DNA of 64,000 nt, taken from positions 43,654 through 107,653 of the forward strand of contig NZ_JBHUHX010000013.1 in NCBI RefSeq assembly GCF_042682685.1, in the 5' to 3' direction. Position numbers and translations under genes: made by a program. Below the pieces are notes generated by a model. It worked only from the letters and a program-made list of their open reading frames with translations. It ran no database searches and had not been told where the DNA came from. Of this stretch, positions 27,488-35,845 are shown one piece after another. This DNA comes from Imhoffiella fuscus. GTDB lineage: Bacteria > Pseudomonadota > Gammaproteobacteria > Chromatiales > Chromatiaceae. Each line of letters starts with the position of its first letter. Position 1 is the first letter of the stretch.

Positions 27488-28456
27488 TCAATGCATCCGC
27501 GTGACGGCGAAATCGGCCATCATGGCGAGTGAAGCCCTTGCCGCTGAATCTGGTAGTACGTTGAGGGCTTCTTTCGCGCGTTCGGCATAAGACCGTGCGA
27601 GCTGCGCAGTATAGGCGATCGCATCGGTGGATGCAATCGTCTTTGCGACGGCGTCGATATGGTCGCGTCCACCGTGCTCAATGGCCTCGCGCAGCAGGGC
27701 GCGCTGTTCCGGCGTGCCCACGGCCATGGCACGGATGACGGGGAGGGTGGGTTTGCCTTCCTCCAGGTCGTCGCCGACGTTTTTGTCCAGCTCGGCGTTG
27801 TCGAGGCTGTAGTCGAGCGCGTCGTCGACGAGCTGGAAGGCGATGCCGAGATTGAGTCCATAGCTGGAGACCGCATCCTCGATCTCGCGAGGCGCCTCGG
27901 CGAGTACTGCGCCCAGGCGGACGCCAGCCTCGAACAGGGTGGCGGTCTTGCGCTCGATGACCTCCATGTAGCGCTTTTCGTCGGTATCGGGGTCGCGCTC
28001 GTTCAGCAGCTGCAGCACCTCGCCCTCGGCGATGCGATTGGTGGCGTGGGCCAATACCTCCATGACGCGCATGTTGCCGACGTCGACCATCATCTCGAAA
28101 GAGCGCGAGTAGAGGAAATCGCCGACCAGCACGCTCGCCTCGTTGCCCCAGACCGTATTGGCGGTCTCGCGGTTGCGGCGCAGCTCGGAGCCGTCGACGA
28201 CGTCGTCGTGGAGCAGCGTGGAGGTGTGGATGAACTCCACAATGGCGGCGAGATCGATATGGCGGTCCCCGGCATAGCCGCAGGCGCGCGCGGCGAGCAG
28301 TACGGAGAGCGGGCGCAGACGTTTGCCGCCGCTGTTGACGATGTAGTGTCCGATCTGGTTGATCAGAACGACATCGGACTGAAGGCGGCGCAGGATCAAG
28401 GCGTCAACAGCCTTCGAGTCCTCTGCGACGGGCTGTCGAATCGTGGAGAGGTCCAT
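27488..28456 (-). CDS. ispB: Octaprenyl diphosphate synthase (polyprenyl synthetase)
   Basis: A 322-residue trans-prenyltransferase that builds the side chain of respiratory quinones from farnesyl and isopentenyl diphosphates. The first Asp-rich motif is LLHDDVVDGSELRR and the second QLVDDALDY; GGKRLRPLSVLLAARA lies before the first. The chain length of the product is inferred from the usual neighbourhood: ispB diverges from rplU-rpmA in many gammaproteobacteria, as here. No clear Shine-Dalgarno is seen. Confidence 0.95.
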   Translation of the reverse strand: MDLSTIRQPVAEDSKAVDALILRRLQSDVVLINQIGHYIVNSGGKRLRPLSVLLAARACGYAGDRHIDLAAIVEFIHTSTLLHDDVVDGSELRRNRETANTVWGNEASVLVGDFLYSRSFEMMVDVGNMRVMEVLAHATNRIAEGEVLQLLNERDPDTDEKRYMEVIERKTATLFEAGVRLGAVLAEAPREIEDAVSSYGLNLGIAFQLVDDALDYSLDNAELDKNVGDDLEEGKPTLPVIRAMAVGTPEQRALLREAIEHGGRDHIDAVAKTIASTDAIAYTAQLARSYAERAKEALNVLPDSAARASLAMMADFAVTRMH

Positions 28457-28798
28457 GCGTGTGTGGGGTCTGTCGATAGTAGCGGCGGATGCTAGGTTTG
28501 GGGTGCTGGGCTGTCAAGCCGACCACCCGCGACGATGGGTTTTTTCAATCGACGTAGATTACGCCATTTGGACGGCCCGGGTCGACTGTTGGATAATCCC
28601 GCCTTTGGGCCGACGATGACCGAGTACCGTCTCTTTCGTCTGGTGACGAGGGCGGGAACCGGTCGGCTTCTGGATCGCTGTAAGATTTCTGATCCATTAT
28701 GACGTTGACTCAACGTTTATGTTGGCGATAGAATTCCGCTTCTTTGTTCCGGCGCGGAGCGTCGGCAATTCCGAACACTCCTGGGGATCTGCAGAATC
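28457..28798. other. Divergent promoter region ispB / rplU
   Basis: A 342-bp gene-free stretch between divergent ispB and rplU. It contains the rplU promoter candidate listed separately. A short reverse frame at 28492-28713 is basic and has no family resemblance, so I do not call it. Confidence 0.6.
28705..28734 (+). promoter_or_regulatory. Candidate sigma-70 promoter of rplU-rpmA
   Basis: -35 TTGACT (28705-28710) and -10 TAGAAT (28729-28734) with 18-bp spacing. This would give a leader of about 55-60 nt before the rplU ATG. Confidence 0.65.
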
Positions 28799-29113
28799 AT
28801 GTATGCGGTCATTCAAACCGGTGGCAAACAATACCGGGTTTCCGAAGGTGATACTCTGAAAGTCGAGAAGCTGACCGCCGAAGAAGGCGCAAGCATCGAT
28901 TTCGAGCAAGTTTTGATGGTGGCTGATGGCGATGAGGTTCGCGTTGGCAAGCCCTATATCGACGGCGGCAAGGTGACCGCGACGGTCGAGTCTCATGGGC
29001 GCGCGAAGAAGGTCAAGATCATCAAATTCCGTCGCCGCAAGCACCATATGAAGCACCAGGGCCACCGTCAGTGGTTCACTGCGGTCAAAATCACCGGCAT
29101 CAGCGCCGGCTGA
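28799..29113 (+). CDS. rplU: 50S ribosomal protein L21
   Basis: A 104-residue ribosomal protein starting MYAVIQTGGKQYRVSEGD, with the conserved C-terminal KHHMKHQGHRQ segment that contacts 23S rRNA. Full length. It begins the conserved order rplU-rpmA-obgE, 17 bp before rpmA. Confidence 0.98.
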   Translation: MYAVIQTGGKQYRVSEGDTLKVEKLTAEEGASIDFEQVLMVADGDEVRVGKPYIDGGKVTATVESHGRAKKVKIIKFRRRKHHMKHQGHRQWFTAVKITGISAG

Positions 29114-29130
29114 TAAGAGAGAGATAACCA

Positions 29131-29388
29131 ATGGCACACAAAAAAGCAGGCGGTAGTTCTCGCAACGGCCGCGATTCCGAATCCAAACGCCTTGGTATCA
29201 AGGTGTTCGGTGGTCAGAAGGTCTCCGCAGGCAGCATCATCGTGCGCCAGCGCGGCACCAAATTTCACAATGGCGTCAACGTTGGTTGCGGCAAGGATCA
29301 TACCTTGTTCGCGCTGAGCGATGGCTTCGTTCGCTTCGTGGTCCAGGGTCCGAAGAACCGCAAGTTCGTGACCGTGGAGACCGCCTGA
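29131..29388 (+). CDS. rpmA: 50S ribosomal protein L27
   Basis: An 85-residue protein starting MAHKKAGGSSRNGRDSESKR, the N-terminal tail that reaches the peptidyl-transferase centre. The Shine-Dalgarno GAGAGAGAT lies just upstream. It is cotranscribed with rplU; a terminator follows at 29441-29468. Confidence 0.98.
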   Translation: MAHKKAGGSSRNGRDSESKRLGIKVFGGQKVSAGSIIVRQRGTKFHNGVNVGCGKDHTLFALSDGFVRFVVQGPKNRKFVTVETA

Positions 29389-29440
29389 TCGTCCGATCCG
29401 ATCCCCATCGGTGATCGTCAGCTGTCGATCGGAAGCCTAG

Positions 29441-29468
29441 AGCCTCGTCCATCGTGACGGGGCTTTTT
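29441..29468 (+). terminator. Terminator after rpmA
   Basis: 9-bp stem AGCCTCGTC (29441-29449) / GACGGGGCT (29456-29464) with one G-U pair and a 6-nt loop, ending in a T-run (29464-29468). It lies between rpmA and obgE, so it would reduce read-through into obgE and match the lower need for that protein. Confidence 0.8.
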
Positions 29469-29509
29469 CATTTGGACTCGCGCGCGAGCGACCAGACCGG
29501 ATCTACTCT

Positions 29510-30631
29510 ATGAAGTTCGTCGACGAGGCACGCATTTGGGTCGAAGCCGGTGATGGTGGTAGCGGCTGCGTGAGTTTCCGCCGGGAAAAATATATCCCCA
29601 AGGGCGGCCCCGATGGTGGTGACGGGGGCGATGGCGGAAGCGTCTATCTGCTTGCGGACAACAACATCAATACGCTGGTCGATTTTCGCTATCAGCGCAG
29701 GCATCGGGCCGAGCGCGGACAAAACGGCATGGGTCGTCAATGCACCGGGCGCGGCGGTCAGGATCTTTCGATCACGGTGCCCGTTGGAACGCGTGTCTTC
29801 GACGAGGACACCGGTGAGTTGATCGGCGAGTTGTTGGAGTCCGGCCAGCGGTTGCTGGTTGCGAAGGGCGGTTTCCACGGCATCGGCAACGCCCGCTATA
29901 AATCCAGCACCAACCGTACCCCGCGTCAGTTCACGCCGGGTACGCCGGGTGAGCGTCGCCAACTCCATCTGGAGCTCATTCTGCTCGCCGATGTGGGTTT
30001 GCTCGGATTTCCCAACGCGGGCAAGTCCTCCTTCATTCGGCAGGTCTCCAGCGCGCGTCCAAAGGTTGCCGACTACCCCTTCACCACGCTCTATCCCAAC
30101 CTAGGTGTCGTGCGCGTCGGGCGCAATCGCAGCTTCGTGGTCGCCGACATCCCCGGCGTGATCGAGGGTGCCGCCGATGGGGCCGGTCTGGGAATCCACT
30201 TCCTCAAGCATCTGGCGCGTACACGCCTGCTGCTTCATCTGGTCGATGTTGCGCCGCTCGATAGCGACGAGGATCCGGCGGAGCAGATCCGTAAGATCGA
30301 GGCCGAGCTGGAGTCCTTCAGCGACGATCTCATGGACAAGGAGCGCTGGCTGGTGCTCAACAAGGTCGATCTGCTGGACGCCGAAGAGTATGAGGAGCGC
30401 CGTTCTGCGATCGTCGAGCATCTCGACTGGCAGGGGCCTGTGCATGGTATCTCGGCCCTGAGCGGCGAGGGGACCGATGTGCTCGTTCGCGATCTGATGG
30501 CGCGTCTTGAGCAGCTGAAACTTGGCGATGACGCTGGCGTGGTGTCGTCTTCCGGCGCTTCGGATGGTGAGGAGTCGGAATGGGATGTGCCAGAAACGCC
30601 CGATTCGGGCGAATGGCATCCGCTCGACTGA
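29510..30631 (+). CDS. obgE: GTPase Obg (CgtA), ribosome assembly
   Basis: A 373-residue GTPase acting in late 50S assembly and stress control. The glycine-rich Obg fold is at the N-terminus (MKFVDEARIWVEAGDGGSG). Motifs G1 GFPNAGKSS, the switch II DIPGVIEGA and G4 NKVD are visible. The C-terminal tail from about 340 is acidic and Ser-rich, as in other Obg proteins. It follows rpmA by 121 bp with a terminator between, and is followed closely by proB. Confidence 0.97.
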   Translation: MKFVDEARIWVEAGDGGSGCVSFRREKYIPKGGPDGGDGGDGGSVYLLADNNINTLVDFRYQRRHRAERGQNGMGRQCTGRGGQDLSITVPVGTRVFDEDTGELIGELLESGQRLLVAKGGFHGIGNARYKSSTNRTPRQFTPGTPGERRQLHLELILLADVGLLGFPNAGKSSFIRQVSSARPKVADYPFTTLYPNLGVVRVGRNRSFVVADIPGVIEGAADGAGLGIHFLKHLARTRLLLHLVDVAPLDSDEDPAEQIRKIEAELESFSDDLMDKERWLVLNKVDLLDAEEYEERRSAIVEHLDWQGPVHGISALSGEGTDVLVRDLMARLEQLKLGDDAGVVSSSGASDGEESEWDVPETPDSGEWHPLD

Positions 30632-30649
30632 TGACGGCGTGGTCCGATT

Positions 30650-31774
30650 ATGATCACCCGTGACGCCATTCCTCATACTCAACGTTGGGTCGTCAAGATC
30701 GGTAGCGCACTGCTGACGCGCAACGGTCAAGGGCTGGAGCGGGAGATGCTCGCGGTTTGGGTCGATCAGATGGTCGGGCGGCGCGCCGCTGGCTGCGAGG
30801 TGGTTCTGGTGTCCTCCGGTGCCGTGGCCGAGGGCATGGCGCGCATGGGGTGGCACCGGCGTCCTAAATCGCTGCATGAACTCCAGGCCGCCGCAGCCGT
30901 CGGTCAGATGGGGTTGGTGCGCGCGTATGAGGATTGCTTTCTGTCCCGTGGGCTGCGAACCGCGCAGGTTCTTTTGACGCGCGACGACCTCGCCAATCGG
31001 GCGCGATATCTCAACGCCCGCAGTACGCTACGCACGTTGTTGAAGCTCGGCGTCGTTCCTGTCATCAACGAAAACGATACGGTCGCTACCGACGAGCTGC
31101 GTTTCGGCGACAATGACACCCTGGCCGCGTTGGTCGCCAATCTGATCGAAGCGGATCTTTTGATTCTACTGACCGACCAGGACGGGATCTTCGACGCGGA
31201 TCCGAGAAACAACCCCGATGCCAAGCTGATTCCAGAAAGTTGGGTCGACGACCCTTTGTTGGACTCAGTCGCCGGCGGTAGCGTGACGGCGCTGGGGACC
31301 GGCGGCATGGTGACCAAGGTTCGAGCGGCTCGTCTGGCTGCGCGGTCCGGGACCCCGACGATCATTGCGCCCGGTCGCGGCGAGCAGGTGTTGACTCGTA
31401 TCGGCGAGGGGCAATCGATCGGTACCCTGCTTATTCCCTTCCAGGGTGCTCAGGCCGCCCGCAAGCAATGGCTTGCCGGACATCTTCGGGTACGCGGTCG
31501 GCTGATTCTGGACGAGGGAGCAGTTCGGGCGCTGCGCGAAAAAGGCAGAAGCCTGCTCGCCGTTGGTGTGAGGCGCGTCCAGGGTAGCTTCAATCGCGGA
31601 GAGGTGGTCGCTTGTGTCGACGAGTTCGGCGCCGAGGTGGCGCGCGGGCTGGTCAACTACGATTCTCAGGATACCGAGCGGATAAAGGGGCAATCGTCGC
31701 TGCGTTTCGAGGAGATACTCGGCTATCTCGACGACGATGAGTTGATCCACCGAGATAATCTCGTGATCCTATAG
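30650..31774 (+). CDS. proB: Glutamate 5-kinase
   Basis: A 374-residue enzyme phosphorylating glutamate in the first step of proline synthesis. The amino-acid kinase domain shows VVKIGSALLTRNGQGL, VSSGAVAEG, PVINENDTV and FGDNDTLAALVA; GTGGMVTKV follows. A C-terminal PUA domain (about 280-360) is present. It is 18 bp after obgE, in the common obg-proB order. The activity should be feedback-inhibited by proline (family knowledge). Confidence 0.97.
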   Translation: MITRDAIPHTQRWVVKIGSALLTRNGQGLEREMLAVWVDQMVGRRAAGCEVVLVSSGAVAEGMARMGWHRRPKSLHELQAAAAVGQMGLVRAYEDCFLSRGLRTAQVLLTRDDLANRARYLNARSTLRTLLKLGVVPVINENDTVATDELRFGDNDTLAALVANLIEADLLILLTDQDGIFDADPRNNPDAKLIPESWVDDPLLDSVAGGSVTALGTGGMVTKVRAARLAARSGTPTIIAPGRGEQVLTRIGEGQSIGTLLIPFQGAQAARKQWLAGHLRVRGRLILDEGAVRALREKGRSLLAVGVRRVQGSFNRGEVVACVDEFGAEVARGLVNYDSQDTERIKGQSSLRFEEILGYLDDDELIHRDNLVIL

Positions 31775-31901
31775 CGGTCGGCTGACCGATGGGGGCCGAC
31801 GACGAACGCATCGTTTGGTGCGGTCACCATTGAAATCCGGTGGCGATCGAGGTCATCGGTCGCTCCCTGAAACCTTTTTCGACGAAAGGCGTTTTCGGTA
31901 G

Positions 31902-31930
31902 GTGACAATCCGCATATGGGTATCTATAAT
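31902..31930 (+). promoter_or_regulatory. Sigma-70 promoter of tRNA-Cys / tRNA-Leu
   Basis: -35 GTGACA (31902-31907) and a consensus -10 TATAAT (31925-31930) with 17-bp spacing, 10 bp before the mature tRNA-Cys 5' end. Confidence 0.8.
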
Positions 31931-31940
31931 GCCTCGCTCT

Positions 31941-32014
31941 GGCTGAGTGGCAGAGTGGTTATGCAGCGGCCTGCAAAGCCGTGTACCTCGGTTCGATTCC
32001 GGGCTCAGCCTCCA
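31941..32014 (+). tRNA. tRNA-Cys (anticodon GCA)
   Basis: 74 nt with encoded CCA. The acceptor stem GGCTGAG pairs with CTCAGCC; the anticodon loop is CTGCAAA in stem GGC/GCC; the T-arm is GGTTCGATTCC. It closely resembles other bacterial tRNA-Cys genes. Confidence 0.95.
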
Positions 32015-32058
32015 TATTCTCCCTTCTGTTTCGCGCCCTCCTGCTTTACCGCGCTCCC

Positions 32059-32143
32059 GCCCGGGTGGCGAAATTGGTAGACGCAAGGGACTTAAAATCC
32101 CTCGACTTCGGTTGTGCGGGTTCGAGTCCCGCCCCGGGCACCA
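32059..32143 (+). tRNA. tRNA-Leu (anticodon TAA)
   Basis: 85 nt with encoded CCA. Acceptor GCCCGGG/CCCGGGC, anticodon loop CTTAAAA giving TAA, and the long variable arm expected for Leu (CTCGACTTCGGTTGTG). It lies 44 bp after tRNA-Cys and is likely on the same transcript. Confidence 0.95.
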
Positions 32144-32281
32144 TCCTGATTTCAAGCGTATCCATAAGGGATCTATTTCGCAGCGCTTGTCCCTCCTATA
32201 GATATCGATATTTCCCGACGGCAGTCTCCGAACAGGCTCGCTGCCATTTTCCCGTGGGCGTGACAATCCGCCGCTGGCCGC

Positions 32282-33010
32282 TCAATAACACTGAGCGACG
32301 AAGCTGCAGTCTCCGTTGCCGCACATCGCGCTGCTGGCGCTTTCTCCCATCGCTTGGCAGCAGGCTTGAGTGCAGTCTGGGTCGCTGCTCCGGGCGTCCA
32401 ATCCGATGGTGCCGTCCTGGGCGCGGGCGCATAGACAGGTCGCCGTCGGGGTATTGGCAGCGAGGGACGATGTCTCGGGTTGCTGGGACGATGGGTCATC
32501 GGTGTCGGCCAGCGTGTCCGCAGACGGTTGCGCGTCTGGCGAGGCGTCTTCTTCGGTTGTGACGGGCTCCGCGCCCTTTGCTGGGCTCGGTCTGGCCGAG
32601 TAGGGGAGGTTTGGCGCGATCAGTGAGCGCAGGCTGACCGATTGAGGTTCGCCGTCGATGGATGTCCAGGTCGTGGTGACTTGCACCTCCGTATAGTTGG
32701 GATTGGTGTGGGGCGTGACTATCCAACGGCGATTGAAGTCCGCTGAGTCGCCTGCGTGACGTGAGGGTGCGTCGTTTCCCGATTCGATGGAGTCGTAGTC
32801 GGCGATTGCCTCTTGACGGAGCGCTTCGAGTTTCAGTCGGGCGAGGTTGACCGCGCTGGTCTGGGTCTTGACCTCGCTGCCGTGCTGGATCATCTCGCCT
32901 TGGAATTGAGCGAGGCTCAGCAGTCCACTGGTCAGAACGGTCATGGAGACGAGTGCCTCGTTCATGCTGAAACCGCCTTGTCTTATCTGGAGTCGAGTGC
33001 GTCGCATCAT
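32282..33010 (-). CDS. pilV: Type IV pilus minor pilin, PilV-like
   Basis: A 242-residue prepilin-like protein. The class III signal is QGG-FSMNEALVSMTVL, with cleavage after Gly and Glu at +5, followed by a hydrophobic helix of about 20 residues. The distal half contains a Ser/Thr/Pro/Glu-rich linker and a Cys-rich end (CLCARAQ, CTQACCQ, CGNGDCSF), which is unusual and suggests several disulfides. It is the last gene of the leftward minor pilin operon, 29 bp after the PilX-like gene. It probably primes pilus assembly as in PilV/FimU systems. No terminator is visible after it. Confidence 0.8.
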   Translation of the reverse strand: MMRRTRLQIRQGGFSMNEALVSMTVLTSGLLSLAQFQGEMIQHGSEVKTQTSAVNLARLKLEALRQEAIADYDSIESGNDAPSRHAGDSADFNRRWIVTPHTNPNYTEVQVTTTWTSIDGEPQSVSLRSLIAPNLPYSARPSPAKGAEPVTTEEDASPDAQPSADTLADTDDPSSQQPETSSLAANTPTATCLCARAQDGTIGLDARSSDPDCTQACCQAMGESASSAMCGNGDCSFVAQCY

Positions 33011-33039
33011 GTGCCTCCGTGGGGTGCGGGGATGTGCTT

Positions 33040-34233
33040 TCAGTCCCAGTCGCGCCAGGTGCCGGGAATCCGCGTCGCCTGGGTCACGACCTGATAGGTG
33101 CGGTTGAGTCCAGAGCCCGCGCCATAGTCGGTTGCGATGAACCGCGATCCGCTGTTCGGGGCTGCCGCCTTGCCTTCCCAGACGACGGCCCCGTGAATCT
33201 TGGCCCCGCCCCAGCCGCGCGTGGCGCAGTCCGAGGCGGTCTCGTAATAGAGGATCCCGTAGATGCTGATGTCAGGGGCGAAGGCCGGACATCCGCTGGT
33301 GCTGGGGACGATGATGACCACTGGCGCGTTCGGTGCGCCGATGGTGCGGTTGTCGACCCCATCGATGCCGATGCAGGTGCCGGTCATGTCGAGCGGGCCG
33401 ATGTCCGAATCGGTCGTCTTCACATAGAGTCCCGGCGATGCGGTTGCGCCGCAAGGGAATGCGTCCCCGAAGAGATGGTTCGACTGGGTCGCGCGTTCGA
33501 TGGCCTGGTCGAGCGGCATCGCGAAGATCTGGTCCCAGGCGCAGTGCTCACTCGGGCACCCCTCGAAAGCGGTCCTCTCGAAGGCGGCGCTGGCGCCTTT
33601 TTCTACGATCTCCATGACGCGATTGCCGTTGGTGTCCAGCCAGTTGGCGATGGTGAGATCGCCTTGAGGCAGGCAGCTTTCGGTTGCGGATCGGCCTGAT
33701 GCAGCGCCGGTTTTGGCTGATTCGCGAACGAATAACTCCGATCCCATGGTGGGTGCGTCGAGGCAGTCGGCACTGACCAATGGGGGCGGCATGCGTCGGC
33801 TCGGACTGGCGTCGAAGAGCCCCTGTTGCTGGTAGCATGCCTGGACGTGCGCGGAGATGTTGGCATCGGATGCGGCGATGCTGGTTGCGCGAACACAGAG
33901 GCCGCGTGGATCGATGCGGAATGTCAGATCCATCTCGAATCGGTCACCGCTCGCCGTCGTCAGCGGTGGTGGCGTCGGCTCGGTCGTCCCTTGCGTCCAG
34001 GCGTTGCTCGACAGCCAGGCCTGGGCGAATTCCAGGCCAGCTTGAGCAGCCAGTTGGGCCTCGGTCGAGCGAATCTCGTTGTTGGCGATGCGCTGTTCGA
34101 TGACGCCCGTTCGGCCGGCGCTGAAGGTCAGGATGCCCGCTCCGATCAACAGCAGCAGTCCCACGAACAGGGTGGCGGCGCCTCGTTGGTGGCGGTGGGG
34201 CGCGTGTGGCGGGCTGGGGCGCGTCGCCTTCAT
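33040..34233 (-). CDS. pilX: Type IV pilus assembly protein, PilX-like
   Basis: A 397-residue protein. After a basic His/Pro-rich leader it has QRGAATLFVGLLLLIGAGILTF, the PilX N-terminal membrane segment; there is no Glu at the +5 position. A long exported domain follows with several Cys and two low-similarity repeats. The segment WLDTNGNRVMEIVE resembles a Ca-binding loop. It is longer than the usual 170-250-residue PilX. It overlaps the upstream PilW-like gene by 4 bp (ATGA) and is likely translationally coupled. In this family the protein sits in the minor pilin tip complex with PilY1; no pilY1 is within this operon. Confidence 0.75.
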   Translation of the reverse strand: MKATRPSPPHAPHRHQRGAATLFVGLLLLIGAGILTFSAGRTGVIEQRIANNEIRSTEAQLAAQAGLEFAQAWLSSNAWTQGTTEPTPPPLTTASGDRFEMDLTFRIDPRGLCVRATSIAASDANISAHVQACYQQQGLFDASPSRRMPPPLVSADCLDAPTMGSELFVRESAKTGAASGRSATESCLPQGDLTIANWLDTNGNRVMEIVEKGASAAFERTAFEGCPSEHCAWDQIFAMPLDQAIERATQSNHLFGDAFPCGATASPGLYVKTTDSDIGPLDMTGTCIGIDGVDNRTIGAPNAPVVIIVPSTSGCPAFAPDISIYGILYYETASDCATRGWGGAKIHGAVVWEGKAAAPNSGSRFIATDYGAGSGLNRTYQVVTQATRIPGTWRDWD

Positions 34234-35303
34234 GGGATCGCCTCGTAACGGTCGTTGCGTATGCCGATATGGGTTTCGAGCGTCTGGAGGGTCTCGGCAT
34301 CATCGACGGCTTGACCGCTGAGCCGGATGTCCAGTGCTCGGGTGTGTCGGCAGATATCTCCCGGGGCGCAGCTGTCGGTCATCGTCTTGACTGGGTTGGT
34401 GTTGGCGATTCGGGTCGTGAGGATGAAGTCGAGTGCGGTGATCCGGATGTCCGGGCTGGTGATGGCCTCCCAGCGTCCGCTGTCGCAACCGAACCGGTCG
34501 TCGTTCTTGTTGGCGCGTCCGACCCGCATCTGCGCGGCGCCGCGACGCAGTCTGTAGCCGAACATTTCCATATCGATGTCCTTGCTCGGCGTCTCCGAGT
34601 CGGGTGGATACCAGGAGCGCCAGGCATAGGGCTCGTTCAGTCCTGTTCTGAAGGGCGCCGCAGTGGGGCGCGGGCAATCGAGTTCGTCATCGCTGGCGTC
34701 GCAGGAGCGGATGCCAACGCGGGCGTCCAGGTCGAGGTCGTAGCTGAAGGTGATGCAGTTGCCGCGCTGCACCTGGGCGAGGCAGGCGCCGTCGTCGTTC
34801 TGGGCGGTGCAGATCGGTGTGATACAGGCACCGCTGGCTGAGTCGGTTTCGATGCAGAGGTCGTTGTTGACGATGCCGTAGCGGTGCTGGAATGGGTTGT
34901 GGATCGGGTCGAGATCCCGCCCGTCGGTTTGGCCATCTCCGTCGCTGTCGAACGTGCCCTCGCCGTCCTCCGTCGTTCCGAGGTCGCGCCAGTCGAAGAC
35001 GCCGTCCCCGTTGGCGTCTCCGTCACCATTGGTGTCGCCGAAATCCCAATAGCCCGCGCGACGGATGTCCTGCTGCATGACCTCGATGGCGGCGCGTAGC
35101 TCCTGATTGAGTCTGGCCTGCTGGACGCTTTCGCGTGCGGTCCGTGAGATCATGAGATAGACGCTGAGCGCTCCGGTCAGGATGAGGGTACCGACGAGAA
35201 GACCGATCGTGATTCCGATCAGGGTCACGCCGCCTTGGTGTCTAGACGTGCCGCCGCCCGTCCAGGTGGCGATGCGGTCAAGTCTGGAGGTCAGTCGCTG
35301 CAT
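34230..35303 (-). CDS. pilW: Type IV pilus assembly protein, PilW-like
   Basis: A 357-residue prepilin-like protein. The signal sequence ends in QGG at 23-25 and the mature helix starts VTLIGITIGLLVG. Thus +5 is Gly instead of the usual Glu. The PilW hallmark QDIRRAGYWDF is at about 78-88. Residues 90-132 form an Asp/Asn/Gly-rich block (DTNGDGDANGDG, DSDGDGQTDGRDLD) resembling dockerin or thrombospondin type 3 calcium loops. Cys residues in the distal part are probably oxidised. It overlaps the upstream fimT-like gene by 13 bp and the downstream gene by 4 bp. Confidence 0.8.
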   Translation of the reverse strand: MQRLTSRLDRIATWTGGGTSRHQGGVTLIGITIGLLVGTLILTGALSVYLMISRTARESVQQARLNQELRAAIEVMQQDIRRAGYWDFGDTNGDGDANGDGVFDWRDLGTTEDGEGTFDSDGDGQTDGRDLDPIHNPFQHRYGIVNNDLCIETDSASGACITPICTAQNDDGACLAQVQRGNCITFSYDLDLDARVGIRSCDASDDELDCPRPTAAPFRTGLNEPYAWRSWYPPDSETPSKDIDMEMFGYRLRRGAAQMRVGRANKNDDRFGCDSGRWEAITSPDIRITALDFILTTRIANTNPVKTMTDSCAPGDICRHTRALDIRLSGQAVDDAETLQTLETHIGIRNDRYEAIP

Positions 35304-35845
35304 GGGTCGTAGCCCAGGACGCTGGAGTCTGGAGCGCAGATTCGGATGCGCCCGAGCCGGGACAGGATGACGCGCAGAGAGGCCCCTGTCTCAGCGGTCA
35401 CTGTGATCGAGCCGTTGATGGCGGTGGCCCGGCGCGGTTTGAATTGGGTGGTGTTGAAGGTGGCAGCGAGCGTGACGTTCGGATAATCCGCGCCGCTGAC
35501 GCGCTTCAGGGCGCAGGCATCGCTCGGGGCCGCAGTGGGTTGGCAATCGCATGCCGTGTTCTCGGTTTCGCCGATGCCGTAACACCATGTCTCCCTGTCG
35601 CTGTCGAAGCGCACCTGAAGTTCTCGGTTGCGTTTGATCGATTCGGAGCGTGTCCATTGCAGGTCTTCGGCGATGGATTGTGCGGCGGCCTTGAGGTGAT
35701 TGCGCTGGAGCATGGCGCGCATCGAGGGCAGGGCGACCGTGAGCAGGATCGCGATCACGGCAAATGTCACCAGCAATTCAAGCAGGGTGAATCCCGAGGT
35801 GTCGGGACGCGGGCGTCTTGGTTCGGTCGGACGGTCGGGCTTCAC
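35291..35845 (-). CDS. fimT: GspH/FimT-type minor pseudopilin
   Basis: A 184-residue protein with the prepilin motif SG-FTLLELLVTFAVIAIL, Glu at +5, and the GspH/FimT region LKAAAQSIAEDLQWTRSESIKRN. The rest is a beta-rich domain with Cys pairs. FimT/FimU members take part in pilus priming and in some species in DNA binding during uptake. It overlaps the upstream pilE-like gene by 4 bp (ATGA) and the PilW-like gene by 13 bp. Confidence 0.85.
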   Translation of the reverse strand: MKPDRPTEPRRPRPDTSGFTLLELLVTFAVIAILLTVALPSMRAMLQRNHLKAAAQSIAEDLQWTRSESIKRNRELQVRFDSDRETWCYGIGETENTACDCQPTAAPSDACALKRVSGADYPNVTLAATFNTTQFKPRRATAINGSITVTAETGASLRVILSRLGRIRICAPDSSVLGYDPCSD

